Source of the DNA: Leguminivora glycinivorella
Taxonomy: Eukaryota > Arthropoda > Insecta > Lepidoptera > Tortricidae
Assembly (NCBI RefSeq): GCF_023078275.1
Contig: NC_062982.1
Location: 6,584,501 to 6,648,500 of the forward strand
Direction of reading: 5' to 3'
DNA length: 64,000 nt
Position numbers and translations under genes: made by a program. Shown one piece after another: positions 1 through 11,700 of the stretch. The notes below the pieces were generated by a model. The model searched no databases and was not told the DNA's origin. It saw only the letters and a program-made list of their open reading frames with translations. The stretch's first letter is position 1. Every line of letters begins with the position of its first letter.

Positions 1-3000
1 ACTTGTGCCGCTTGAGGTAGTAGACGAAGACGCCGAGGAGGGAGAACATGCCGATGACCTTGATGGTCATGAGGCGGCGGTCGTCGAGCTCGGGCTCCGA
101 GCACCAGCGCAGGAACGTGGCCACGTCCTTGGCCAGCTGCGACGCTGTGGGCGCGGTGCCGTCGGAGTATTCGGCGGCCTGGAAATCAATTTTATTAATA
201 TTTAAATGTTAGTCACAGTTAGGCACTGGTCTCACCGAGAGCCAGTAAACTATGAGCTATTGGCTATAAAAACGAACAAAAGATAAGCACTAGCAGATAA
301 GCACACGTAAATAAAAGAGACACGGCGATGTTTATAGTTACTCGCCCAGCGGTTAGCTATCAATATCGCCGTGTCTCTTTTATTTGCACGGGAGTGCTTA
401 TGTTTTGTTCGTTTTTATAGCCGATAGCTCATAGCTTACTAGCTCGCGATGGGACCAGTGCCTTATACTTGTCAGTAGAATATGCACGAAATTCATATTC
501 TCTATGGGAAGTCAACTCTTTTCTTCTACATTTTTAACACTTTTTTTTTTAATTATAAATGGGGTTACTCTTGGCCACAGACTAGCCAAAGGCAAAAACC
601 TGGCTTACGATAGAGTGAGTTCGCCCAGAAGATGCCTGTTCACCTTAGATTTGAAGGTTGCCGGGTTATATGAGCCGGAATCACCAATCAGCACCAAGTA
701 AAGTGTTGTGTTTGTAAAAATATAGGTAGCATTACAGTGGTGGTCCGTTTTTACATGTACAGTTTTACTATATTTTGCCAGTTGACATACAAAAACTTAA
801 TTAATACTTACTAGAAGCTTTAGCAACCTATACAATTTTACAGCCAATCTACACGATTTCTCAAAAAACACAAATATATTAGATACATTGAATCTCGAAA
901 GCGGAATGTAATTTAAATTTTAAATCGAAATACTAGAGTTGAAATTGTATGACATGTATATTGAGGGTTTACTGGTGAAACCCGATAAGTTAAGCAAACC
1001 GGTTTTTGAAATTCGAACTATGTGTAATTTCCACAATGTTATTTCAAGGAGAAATTATCTCGGTTTATCAGGTTTCACCATTTATTTATATGTAGTTAAT
1101 AAATCGTAGGTGCTATGGCTGGAAAAGGATACAATTTTCTACTGACAAAGTTTATGTGTCAAAGCATACATAGTTCTATATATAATAACGCGAGAGACTG
1201 CAGCTACATGCCAGTATCAACCTTCGTGCATTCTGATTTTGTTCCATATCACGCGTGTCCATGTGGATTTCATGGAGGCTACTTACCTCGTCGAATAGTG
1301 ACTGTGCCATAGAGATGGCTCCGCCCGGGAAGTAAAGGTTGTAGTTCTGTCGGTTCTGTCACTCCCTAAGTACGACGCCGGCGGGCTCATTCATACAACC
1401 AGTGAGCATCAACTAGAAGCGATCACATAGCTAATAGGTCTCTAAGGCAACACTTACTTCGTCAAACAGTGACTGTGCCATAGAGATGGCTCCGCCCGGG
1501 AAGTAGGGGTTGTAGTTCTGTCCCTCCCTAAGTACGATGCCGGCGGGCGGGTCCATGTATCCCGTGAGCAGAGCGAAGATGTAGTCCTCGCCGCCCTTGC
1601 GGCCCGACACGATCAGCGACAGGTCGGGCGGGTAGGCGCCTGAAAACCAAATATTTTTTATAATTATAACGTGTATCTGTATAATTATAACGTGTATTTG
1701 TATAATTATAACGTGTATTTGTATAATTATAACGTGTATTTGTATAATTATAACCTATCGACGCGAAATTAAACATTTGGATGAAGTATTTTCTCGTCCC
1801 CGGTGTGGTGACGGCAGGGGCGGCTCACTCCGCGATTCTATCGCCGCGCTACAAGTACATGCCGGCGGCCGCGAGTTCGCGGCCCGTTCACTGGTGACGA
1901 CCTTCACGCGGCGCAATAGAATTCAATGTCGGCTGCTCGCGTGCGGTCCGTTTGTTAATGTAGGTAAGAATTTAGAATGGCGGCATTTTGTGAATATCAA
2001 AGGAGTGAGCCTTCTGTACTTGTACTATTATATATTCTATGGTGACGGTTTAAGTGTTATACCACCCCCTTTTTCTTTTCCGAGGTTTAAGATCTCCCTA
2101 AACATATCGACCCGATCGTCTCGATAGGAAAATTGTGATATTGCAGTGACATATTAGTAGTTCAACACCAAGAAAAAGGGGGTAATGTAATTTTTAAACC
2201 ACATGGGGGACGAAAAAATACTTCATACAAATATTTAACTTGATCCTCTGCTGTTTCCTTGAACCTTACAGCATCAATTTAACCATTTTTTAAATATCTT
2301 TCACGTCTTACAACACTTTATTGATAGGTACTAAATGATAGCACCAATTTTATCTATTCAATGATTTAATTTGTATCAGGAACTTTAAAATCGTAAACCA
2401 CACGTACTACTGCTATTTTCCCAATCATCTCACCCTTGTATTTATTTTAAAAACCTGCCAATCTACTGGGTGATGACATGTCATGAATGGATCTACTACA
2501 AATCTTTAAATAGATTATTTGTAAAAATACCTTCATACCGAGTCATCTGCTAATCAATATTAGAATACACTACAAGTACTTTTGGTACAATTGTAGTATG
2601 ACGATTGGCAGGCAGCCAAGTAAACTGTTATAGGAGTGCATTGCTCATGTTGCGCCAAAAATAAAAAGCCAACTTACACATTAATCGAATGTACAACTAC
2701 AATATTTAGCATTGGTTGCAAAATTATCCAGAATCTTCAGTACATAAGTCATTCATACTAATAATTATTATAAATGGGAACGTTTGTAGGTCTTTTATTC
2801 AATTTTTTTTTTATTTAATTGTTGCCTGTTTCTTAACTCACATATATTTTAATCTTTATAGACATTATTAATTCACAAATAAGGGCATTTTCAAAATTTA
2901 GGTCCATCCAATTAAGAGTAAATCGTTAACAAAATTAACTCTCTGTCAGTTTTGTGAAGACAATTACCAAAGCATAAAATATGTCTAAGAATTTACTTTT

Positions 3001-6000
3001 TTCAATAATCGCTTAGTTTATGACATAACTAACACAAAAACAATATTCTTATTGAAATTTCATGCTTATTTATCGTCACAAAACTGACAGAAGTTAATTT
3101 TTGTTAACAACTTACACTAATTGGAGGGTCCCAAATTCTGAAAATGCCCATAATGTGATATTGATCAAAATAGTTTTAACTTTTTTTCTGAAAGCTTATG
3201 TCTGCCACTTCCCCCTACCACATCAGGACACTGGCGATCAAATATATGAGAGGCGCTCCTAGCACACATTCTAAGCTCGTGTAGGTAAACGCGTATCATG
3301 TTTGTATGACTGAAATATGACAGGTTGACTGTTCGCGTTTTTGACAGGCGGTAACTGTGAGGTAACCGAGAGGGGGTGGGCGGCACTTTCAGCGGAGAGC
3401 AGGAGTGGCCATACTGTACGATAGTACTCTTTAATTATACTGTGCCCCTACGCAACGTTTGTATGCTTACCGTTGTTGGCAGCTCTGGCCGCGTTCTCGT
3501 TGGGGTAGGGCGACGGGAAGTAGTCAGACAGCTTGCCGGGCCTCTCGAAGAAGTTGCCTTCCTCATCAGGGCCATCCTTGACCATCACCTGTGGTATTTA
3601 AATTATCGTTTACTCATTTGATTAATAGCAAGCACATCAGACCAAAATTAATGTCCCGTTACAATTATTATATTACTCATTTGTTTATGACTGTCCAGGC
3701 ACGTGGAAAAAAGAAGTCCGCCTGCAGCCACATAGCACTAGATCCTACTCATAGTGTTGTGTTCCTGGCGGAGAGTAATAATAGTAATGTAATGTCCCTG
3801 GAGGCACTGCTTAGCAGAATGATCAACATAATAACATCAAAAGTTTATTTTTGAAGTAAATTTCGTAATCATAATCATTATTCAAACTTATAAAGGTTGA
3901 AAATGAATACTAGACTTCATTTGTTTTATATAGAGTTAGTTTCCTTTTATAAATAATACTAGTTTTTGCTTGGGGGGGCTTCACGCATTAAATTCGAAAA
4001 TTGCGGAATGCTCCATAAAAACTTACACCGCTCCCCCCTCCCCATTTTAGGGAAAAGGGGGGAGTTAGAAAGAGACAAAAAGTAGCCTATGTCACTCTCC
4101 ATCCCTTCAACTATCTAAACTTAAAAAAATCACGTCAATGTGTCGCTGCATTTTGCCGTGATAGACGGACAAACAAACAGATACACACACTTTCCCATTT
4201 ATAATATTAATATGGATTGGTCTATAGATACATTAGATACCCTTTTTTAGGATTCCGTACCAAAAAGGTACAAATCATAAAGGTTCCTATACTGCCGCTC
4301 TGTCCGTCTGACCGTCTGTCACATTACTAAATATTTTATACTGACCTCAGCAGCCTCCGCCTTAGCCTCCTCTTCAGTATGTGACACGCCCACCAGGTTA
4401 CGGAACGCGATGTACTGCAGCGAGTGGCAAGCCCTGCACACTTGCTTGTACACTTCGTAGCCGCGGCGAATACTGCAACACCATTGCATACGTTTACTTT
4501 GACTAGCAATTGTTTATTCTAACCTCCTTGATCCTGGTGCCCTCGTACGAGTACATAAGGTTTGAACTTTGACAAAAATAAAAGAAAGTTCTAAATTCAA
4601 AAGCACAAATATTTCGCAGGGATCCAGGACCAGGATGCTAAGAAAAACAACTTCTGTGAGACATTGACATATCGTCACTACTTTTAAAAAAACTTGTATC
4701 TTCGTCTGTCAATGAAAAGAAAATTGTAGTAAGTATGTATGAAATGCATATAGACTTACTGCGTTTTAACTTTGAGGAACAGCGTGAGATACGAGATTTT
4801 TTTAAAGTAGTGACGATATGTCTCACAGAAGTTGGCTTCAAGATGTCTCATAGGGCCAGTTTGCATCAATCACATTTGACAGACACATCATCACGTCACG
4901 CAGCAGACGTCTATGGAACTTTAAATACAATAAAATTTACGAATGCTTTAATGGTGACAGACAGTTTGGTGCAACCGACCCTAAATATGTAACCGGGTCA
5001 TTCAAATAATGCTAGTCTTTGAGTTTTACACTCGAGTTACCCAGTTTACACATTTTATACAATAGTAATTCCATTTAGAACATTTTTGTCTTACCTAGAA
5101 GTCTAACTATACAAAACACTAAAGAAATTATATCCTGTTTAGGGTAAAGTCACATCTATCAGTATCGAGTCACAATTGGTGTTTGGCAATTTCTCATACA
5201 TAACATGCGGCTCGATGCTGATAGATTGAGACACTTGATAATAAACAAAAATGAAATCTCAGCTGCTAGATTGAGACACTTGATAATAAACAAAAATGAA
5301 GTCTCAATCACTAAATAAATAGTCTATGTACAATATGGCATTTTGTAGTCTACATGTTTAAAAACTGTGATGACCATGAAAACTAAAAACCCACATATAT
5401 CTTTATCATGTATTTAACTAATAATATTAATTTCTGTTTGAATAATTACTACTACTAACTATTAAATTGGGGCGAATTTTATTAAATAAGCATCTTAAGA
5501 AAACAATAACAACAAAAAAAAGTCTAGAACATAACCTTCTATTTTCTTTGTAGAACAAACCCATTGTCAACACCAATATAATGTTTCTTCAAAACATGCT
5601 TCATGGTTTGATTCTGTCATTGAGAAGATAAAATAAAAAATATAATTCATACCCCTATGATTTTTTTTTTTTTTTTTGTTTATTTTAGGGATAAAAAACA
5701 ACCATACAATAAAGGTTACAGTAAGAGGTACAGAGAATATGAATTACAATATGTATAGTCAACAGCATTTAATAAGGTAACCGTTACTTTCCAAACCTGT
5801 GTATCTTCTCTTATGAAATAATCTGGACAATTTGAGTGAAACAACAAATATATATCATTTCATCTGCTAAGTACTTAAGTCATAATCAGAGGGCGGAATT
5901 ATTCATGGCAAAAATCAAACGTCGATAGAGTTGGAACGTAAAATTTTATCGACTATCGATTAAACTGAAATTATCAGTATATATTGTTGAGTTGTTTTCG

Positions 6001-7970
6001 ACGTAATAAGTAAGACAAGGATACTTCTTTATCCATTTGTTGACTGTTTTTCGTTTTGGATTAACCATTTTTTTCAAACGTGAATTAGTTGCAAAAGGAC
6101 TAGTGACAGAAATGGTAATTAAATGTCATTCAATTTACTTTTAATCTAATCAAAGAGGTCAAAATCAAATGGTCGAATAAAAGGTGACTGAATTTATCGA
6201 TAGCTGAATATGTCGATAAAATTTAACATTCCAACTCTATTGACGTTTGATTTTTGCCATGAGCAATTCCGCCCTCTGGTCATAATTATAGTTGCGTAAT
6301 TCGTAAGAAAGGTACATAAGAGTATACATGCACTCATAAATATCACAATACCTTTACTTGTTAAATTATGTCCCTATGTCTATCAAGTCTAAAGACTCAA
6401 AAACAAAGAATATTAATATTTTGTGAGAGGTATTAGAAATAAAAAGATAAAGAAATAAATTTTTCCTAATGACATTATTCTACAAAACTGTTAATGGACA
6501 TTGATTACATCACTGTAGCAAATGTTTTAACAACAGAAAATGCCTATTTTTTTTAGTCTGTCTAATCTTCATCTTAGGATGTGGATATCAAGATAAAACC
6601 TGAACTAAACCTTCTTTAAGCTCCAGCTGCCATATACCAAAACTTATCTTGATTAATGCAATTTGAATTTGTCAAAACATACCCATACAACTGGAGATCT
6701 TTTTAATGGTCTCTGGGTATTTTGCTCAGAAAAATTAACAGAGACTTACTAAATTAATATCTGTAATACTTATATTTTGCAGAATTACAAACCTGGCATG
6801 GTCTAAAGACTGGAACATTCCATTGTGGGTCCAGGGCTGATGGGGAGCGTGTGCTTCGCTGCCGGACGCCTGCACCGACTGCTCAAGGGCAAACAGCAGG
6901 GCACCCACTCCTCCTCCGACCACACCCAGTGTGGACAGCAACTATGGATGAATATATCATGTTTATTCGAGAGAATTTATTCATTGACATTGGGAAAGAG
7001 TTTATTGGTGTCAGAAAAATTGCTACTGCATTTAAAATGGCATGTAAATAACAGAATAATTAGCATGTAATTTCTTTACATATACAAAGTGTTACTGTAC
7101 TTACTGTCCTCTTAACCTCATGTGTAATCTATTGCTAGCTACTTATCTAAATAGCTAAAGCTAACAACTAAGATATTTTCTATGGAATGTGAATTTAGAT
7201 GAAACAATAAGCTGACCTCAATTTCACACAAATAGTGAATATCAGTACTAATAAAGTTTGTAATAGGTTTTAAAATAGATGCTATTTTTATTGATCTTAT
7301 TTACAAATTTAGTGGATATTGATGTAAATGGTTCCAAAATATATTTTATATGAATGGTGTAAAATCATCAATAAAAATATTAAAAAGATTTCCTATGCTA
7401 CCATGGCACCACTGATGACAGAATGAAGTCCTGCTAATATGACATTGAATAGTTGTGTCATGTGTGATATTATGTATAGAGATAAATGAACACTGATTCA
7501 ATGACCTTGATGGATTCACTAAAACCAGCAGATTAGCCTCACTTACCAGCTTTCTGTTCCTCGTCCATCCTTGCGCGTTGGTGGACAGCTGACAAACCTG
7601 CAATGGATGTCTCCATTAGATTTCAAGAACTTGTTACATAATGTTGGATAGGTTATCACTTTTTCGTAATTATTTTAAATCACATCTAAATCAAATATAG
7701 CTTCCTCAACCGTAACACTGCCACCACATACATTAAAACAGCGATAAGCTATCCCAGTTTCAATTAATTTGGTAAAATACACCCGTTGTCTGAAGATTTT
7801 AAAACTCTTCTACACCCTTGTTTGTAACACGTAGGAGACGCCAAATATAAGTAACAATGTAGTCCTGAATTGCAGTCACTATTTAGAGTTAGTTTTAGTA
7901 CCTGGGGCGTCAGCACACCATAACTTTTCAAAAGTCGTGCCCCACAAATCCTGCCGACGGCGGCCGCCAT
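1..7970 (-). CDS. CYC1: Cytochrome c1, heme protein of respiratory complex III (3' end beyond window)
   Basis: Catalytic haem-c subunit of the mitochondrial cytochrome bc1 complex; it passes electrons from the Rieske protein to cytochrome c. Coding exons on the minus strand: 7970-7902, 7597-7547, 6941-6793, 4472-4346, 3588-3471, 1639-1458 and 178-1 (cut by the window). All junctions are GT/AG and the phases agree, giving 291 readable residues. The start MAAAVGRICGARLLK is a basic presequence, followed by a small-residue segment near LLLSTLGVVGGG. The haem site CRACH is at about residues 102-106. GGAISMA near residue 225 should hold the axial Met. The C-terminal membrane anchor starts near MTIKVIGMFSLLG and ends at YYLKRHK; only some 15 residues are missing. 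The introns are full of repeats. A dead copy of exon 6 lies in intron 6. The family identification is secure. Confidence 0.97.
222..462. mobile_element. Foldback MITE, TTA target duplication
   Basis: A 241-bp element in CYC1 intron 6. Its termini are GGCACTGGTC and GACCAGTGCC, and it is flanked by TTA on both sides (219-221 and 463-465). The two halves are long imperfect inverted repeats that share a GAGACACGGCGAT core. The TTA duplication fits a PIF/Harbinger-type non-autonomous element; that class is inferred. Confidence 0.8.
540..695 (-). mobile_element. LINE 3'-end fragment
   Basis: Read on the minus strand this encodes SYNPATFKSKVNRHLLGEL, the usual last residues of a reverse transcriptase ORF in lepidopteran non-LTR retrotransposons. 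Some 3' UTR follows. A sister fragment lies at 33940-34160 on the plus strand. It is heavily 5'-truncated and cannot move. Confidence 0.65.
1287..1395 (-). pseudogene. Dead tandem copy of CYC1 exon 6
   Basis: This stretch repeats most of the CYC1 exon at 1458-1639 in the same orientation, about 170 bp away. The copied part still reads NYNLYFPGGAISMAQSLFDE and keeps a good GTAAGT donor. It also has a small insertion and an in-frame TGA just before the copied NYN motif. Its 5' part decays over about 1395-1420 and no acceptor is recognisable. Splicing it in would break the protein, so it is read as a pseudo-exon. Confidence 0.85.
1660..1756. repeat. 21-bp minisatellite in CYC1 intron 5
   Basis: Between four and five head-to-tail copies of a 21-bp AT-rich unit containing ATAATTATAACGTGTAT, directly next to the acceptor side of CYC1 exon 6. 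Because 21 is divisible by 3, the minus strand stays open across the array; that open frame is not a gene. Confidence 0.9.
1816..2042. repeat. Interspersed repeat (family I), copy 1
   Basis: Starts at AGGGGCGGCTCACTCCGCG and ends near CTTGTACTATTATATATTC. The same start and end blocks occur at 45919-46446 in FLCN intron 6, there separated by extra sequence. The family is unclassified; it may be a SINE or a short non-autonomous element. Confidence 0.65.
2883..3149. mobile_element. MITE with GGGCATTTTC termini
   Basis: A 267-bp element in CYC1 intron 5. The termini are GGGCATTTTCAAAATTT and, on the other strand, GGGCATTTTCAGAATTT, flanked by ATAA on both sides. The inner sequences near AACTGACAGA and TCTGTCAGTTTTGTG are also complementary. 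Superfamily not assigned. Confidence 0.75.
3206..3444 (-). repeat. Interspersed repeat (family K), copy 1
   Basis: About 240 bp in CYC1 intron 5, highly similar in reverse orientation to 15048-15280 in PRMT7 intron 7. Shared blocks include GGGGCACAGTATAAT and GATCGCCAGTGTCC. No coding capacity was seen; class unknown. Confidence 0.75.
4243..4325. repeat. Fragment of repeat family B
   Basis: Carries the left-end signature TTTTTTAGGATTCCGTACC and the CCGCTCTGTCCGTCTG block seen in the longer copies at 16843-17311 and 29662-30188. It lies 20 bp from CYC1 exon 4. Confidence 0.65.
4648..4834. mobile_element. Foldback MITE (ATATCGTCACTACTTT family), copy 1
   Basis: Imperfect inverted-repeat arms of about 60 bp, beginning CAACTTCTGTGAGACAT and containing ATCGTCACTACTTTTAAAA. 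It is in CYC1 intron 3. A partial copy lies at 14463-14592 in PRMT7 intron 6. Confidence 0.7.
4852..4982. mobile_element. MITE (family H), copy 1
   Basis: A 131-bp element with termini AGGGCCAGTTTGCATCAA and TTGGTGCAACCGACCCT. The same family at 39297-39936 was later split by another transposon. It abuts the previous foldback element in CYC1 intron 3. Confidence 0.7.
5887..6278. mobile_element. hAT-type MITE with 8-bp target duplication
   Basis: A 392-bp element in CYC1 intron 3 with termini CAGAGGGCGGAATT. Terminal inverted repeats are about 50 bp with few mismatches. It is flanked by perfect 8-bp duplications GTCATAAT at 5879-5886 and 6279-6286. The 8-bp duplication and CAG-type end place it in the hAT superfamily; it encodes no transposase. 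Confidence 0.92.
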
Positions 7971-8796
7971 GATAGTAAAACGTCGTAATGAAAGAAACGA
8001 CTGACAGAACATCTACGAGGTTCCTGCCATTGATAAAAATAAATGTAAACTAAATTAAGTAAATTGAGTTATTAATACAAAGTATACTGAAGTAAGTAGA
8101 TCTGGTGATAAAGATTTCAGTGGACAGTTCATGTTCAACACCTATTTGGTTAAAATTTTAAATATTGAAGTTCTGTAAGTATTTTTTTTCTTTATATGGC
8201 AACGTTCAACAACTGTTCAAAAACCAAGTGAAAGTAAGAATATCTGTATCAATCAAATCTGTATATGTTTATAGAAAAACTAGAAAAAGTAAGTGTATTG
8301 GTCAAAAGAAGCATACTCTTTTATTTATTTAATTATTTTTAGGTGCAAGTCCTAATATTTGCAAATATTATTACTAAAAGTACAAAAATTGGAATTTGGA
8401 CGCCTTAAAAGTTTTGTGAGTCAGTTTCAGAATGAGAAGGTTACGTTCCTTTTTGCATAGAATTCGAAACGAAACATATTCTCTAATGTCAAAAAAGTCA
8501 CACTTGTCAAAGTTGCCTTGAACTAGATGCGAAGATTGCGAAGTTTGGTTATTTGTAAAAATATTATAAATGAAACAAGTTTCTTTCAAAATGATCTATA
8601 AAATTCTTATTGAATAAATGAGTTTTGGTATCTTATACAAAATTCGTAGCAGTTTGGTAGTTTATACATTGAAAAGGTACGAGTTTTTTACGATCGGCAT
8701 TCTGTGGTTCTGCATTCCTCTTTTACATCTTTTGTGGTACATGTATGATTTTTGTGCAGATTTAAAAGCTCTAGACCGCTCCCAGATCCCTTTAAA
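7971..8796. promoter_or_regulatory. Shared upstream region of CYC1 (-) and PRMT7 (+)
   Basis: The 826 bp between the two divergent start codons. It is AT-rich and shows no clear TATA box, no recognisable repeat and no other gene. Both 5' UTRs and promoters should lie here. That it works as one bidirectional promoter is inferred from the head-to-head layout only. Confidence 0.5.
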
Positions 8797-11700
8797 ATGC
8801 AGGTATTTACACAAAAACGTAACCCGATAACCGGGAGCACGGAATGGGACGTCCAACATGAGGACTATGACTATCACCAGGAGATCGCACGCTCTGCCTT
8901 CGCAGACATGCTTCACGATACTGAGAGGAACCAGAAATATTACAGGGCTCTTAAAATTGCTATTGATAAGATGCATGCGGAGGGGAAGAAAGCTAATGTT
9001 TTGGATATTGGTAAGTCAGAGATAACTTAAATTTTTAGGAATACCTATTCAAATTCAGGTCACTAAAACTATTTAAGATTATTACCTACACAGCAAATAA
9101 CATTTCAGACTGATCTTTGGAATTCCTTAGTGACAACAGTTTGAACCAACTTTCAACTGTTTTTTTAGGGTTCCGTAGTCAACTAGGAACCCTTATAGTT
9201 TCGCCATGTCTGTCTGTCCGTCCGTCCGTCCGTCCGTCCGTCCGCGGATAATCTCAGTAACCGTAAGCACTAGAAAGCTGAAATTTGGTACCAATATGTA
9301 TATCAGTCACGCCAACAAAGTGCAAAAATAAAAATGGAAAAAAATGTTTAATTAGGGTACCCCCCCTACATGTAAAGTGGGGGCTGATATTTTTTTTCAT
9401 TCTAACCCCAACGTGTGATATATTGTTGGATAGGTATTTAAAAATGAATAAGGGTTTACTAAGATCGTTTTTTGATAATATTAATATTTTTGGAAATAAT
9501 CGCTCCTAAAGGAAAAAAAAGTGCGTCCCCCCCCTCTAACTTTTGAACCATATGTTTAAAAAATATGAAAAAAATCACAAAAGTAGAACTTTATAAAGAC
9601 TTCGTAGGAAAATTATTTTGAACTTGATAGGTTCAGTAGTTTTTGAGAAAAATACAGAAAACTACGGAACCCTACACTGAGCGTGGCCCGACACGCTCTT
9701 GGCCGGTTTTTTTAATGAGGGCCAATATTTGTCTATAACTTTTTTTGGACAATAAAATGCCTTTCGGTTTGGTTGGCCTTGAAGTAGTCTGGCAGTAAAA
9801 ACCACCAGTTACCAAAGTTTTTCAATAAAATTATAAACTGCCATGATATTGATTGAAAAGTTTCACAGTGAACTTTATGGCAGCGTTCCCACTTATGCGT
9901 CGCGTGTCTCGGGGCGCGCAAAGGGCGTCCGCGCCACGCCACCTGAGTGTAATTCAAAAAGCGTCTCCTCAGTACATTTTGTATAGGAAGGACGTAAGGC
10001 GCGCCGCGGCGCGCGCCCCGCCGCCACCACGCCACCTGGGGCGCGTCTTACGTCTTTCCTATACAAAATGTACTGAGGAGGCGTTTTTTGAATTACACTG
10101 AAGCAGCGTGGCGCGGACGCCCGTTGCGCGCCCCGAGACACGCGACGCTCTGGTGTGGCCGGTCACTATGGAATCATTCACTTAGTTTAAAATTACTAAG
10201 CAGTCAGGACCCTTTTATTTCTAAAAGAACACCTTTACATTTCAGGTACTGGCACTGGACTGTTATCCATCATGGCTGCACAGTGTGGTGCCGATTCTAT
10301 TGTCGCCTGTGAAGCCTTCAAGCCCATGGCTGAATGCTGCCTCAAGATCTTAGAGAAAAACGGTGTTGCTGACAAAATTACTGTCATACCTAAACGGTCC
10401 ACGGAGCTGACTGTGGGCGAAGATGGGGACATGAAAGAGAGAGCTAATATTCTGGTTACTGAGGTGTTTGATACTGAATTGATTGGGGAAGGTATGCCAT
10501 AATAGCCATCTCTTAGGGTTGTATCCATCTGTCACAGTTAGAAATTTAGTAACAGCCCTATCTGGAAAGATTTTATTTATTTCATTATTTTAGCCTTCTT
10601 TCCACATTTTTTATCTTTCTTCTTTACTTTTCATTTAATTTGTCTTTTAGTTATTTGTGGTCCCTGATAGGGTAAAGGCCTCCTCCAAGTTTTGCCATTT
10701 TATTCTGTTCTGAGCGGTGTCCATCCAGTTCCTTCCTGCTACCTTTACAATGTCGTCAACCCATCTTTTGCCTGGTTTCCCATCCTTCCTCTTTCCAGTG
10801 GGGCCTGGCCATCTAGTTGCATGTAGAGTCCATCTCTTATCTTGGTATCTCGCCAAATGTCCAGCCCATTTCCATTTTTGGGTTAGTGCATGTTGAAGAG
10901 CATCTGTCAGCTTAGTTTTCTTCCTTATTTCTTCATTTCTAGTTTTCTGGATCCTCCTTAACTTCAAGATGCTCCTCCGAGAATTGCAAGCACGGCCGGC
11001 TGGCATCTGCCGACGTAATTTCTCGCGGCGCCGCGGGCCTGTTTGAGTTAGTCAAGTGATACTGGTCTTTTTAAATATGTAGATCAAGTTTGAAATTATT
11101 TCACACTAAAAGTGCTCGCGGCGTCGCTGCCGGCCGCTGCCATTCCGGTGTGAGCCGACCTTTAGGGTAAATTTTCACTTTCAGGTGCCCTTTCAACATT
11201 TTCGCATGCACACAAGCATCTGCTAGAAAAGGACAGCATAGTTGTTCCAGACTCTGCCGTCATATATGTGCAGTTGGTGGAATGCCCGACGCTGCAGAAG
11301 TGGAATAAGCTCAATGACCTGGCTGATGAGGACTGTGAGATTGTGCTGAGGGCTCCGCAAAAGGTAGGTGTTTACCACCTAACTCATCATCCTCCTTGCG
11401 TTATCCCGGCATTTGCCACGGCTCATGGTAGCCTGGGGTCCGCTTTGACAACTAATCCCAAGATTTGGCGTAGGCACTAGTTTTTACGAAAGCGACTGCC
11501 ATCTGACCTTCCAACCCGAAAGGTAACTAGACTTTATTGAAATTAGTCCGGTTTCCTCACGATGTTTTCCTTCACCGAAAAGCGACTGGCAAATATCAAT
11601 TGACATTTCGCACATAAATTCCGAAAAACTCATTGGTTCGAGCCGAGGTTCGAACCCGCGACCTCCGGATCGAATGTCGCACGTACTTACTGCTAGGCTA

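Noticed and set aside
1528..1776. 82-residue minus-strand frame with repeated NYTNTRY
   Set aside because: It is the 21-bp minisatellite joined to a shifted frame of CYC1 exon 6.
9853..10141. Overlapping GC-rich open frames on both strands
   Set aside because: They mirror one another because the sequence is a foldback element in a PRMT7 intron.
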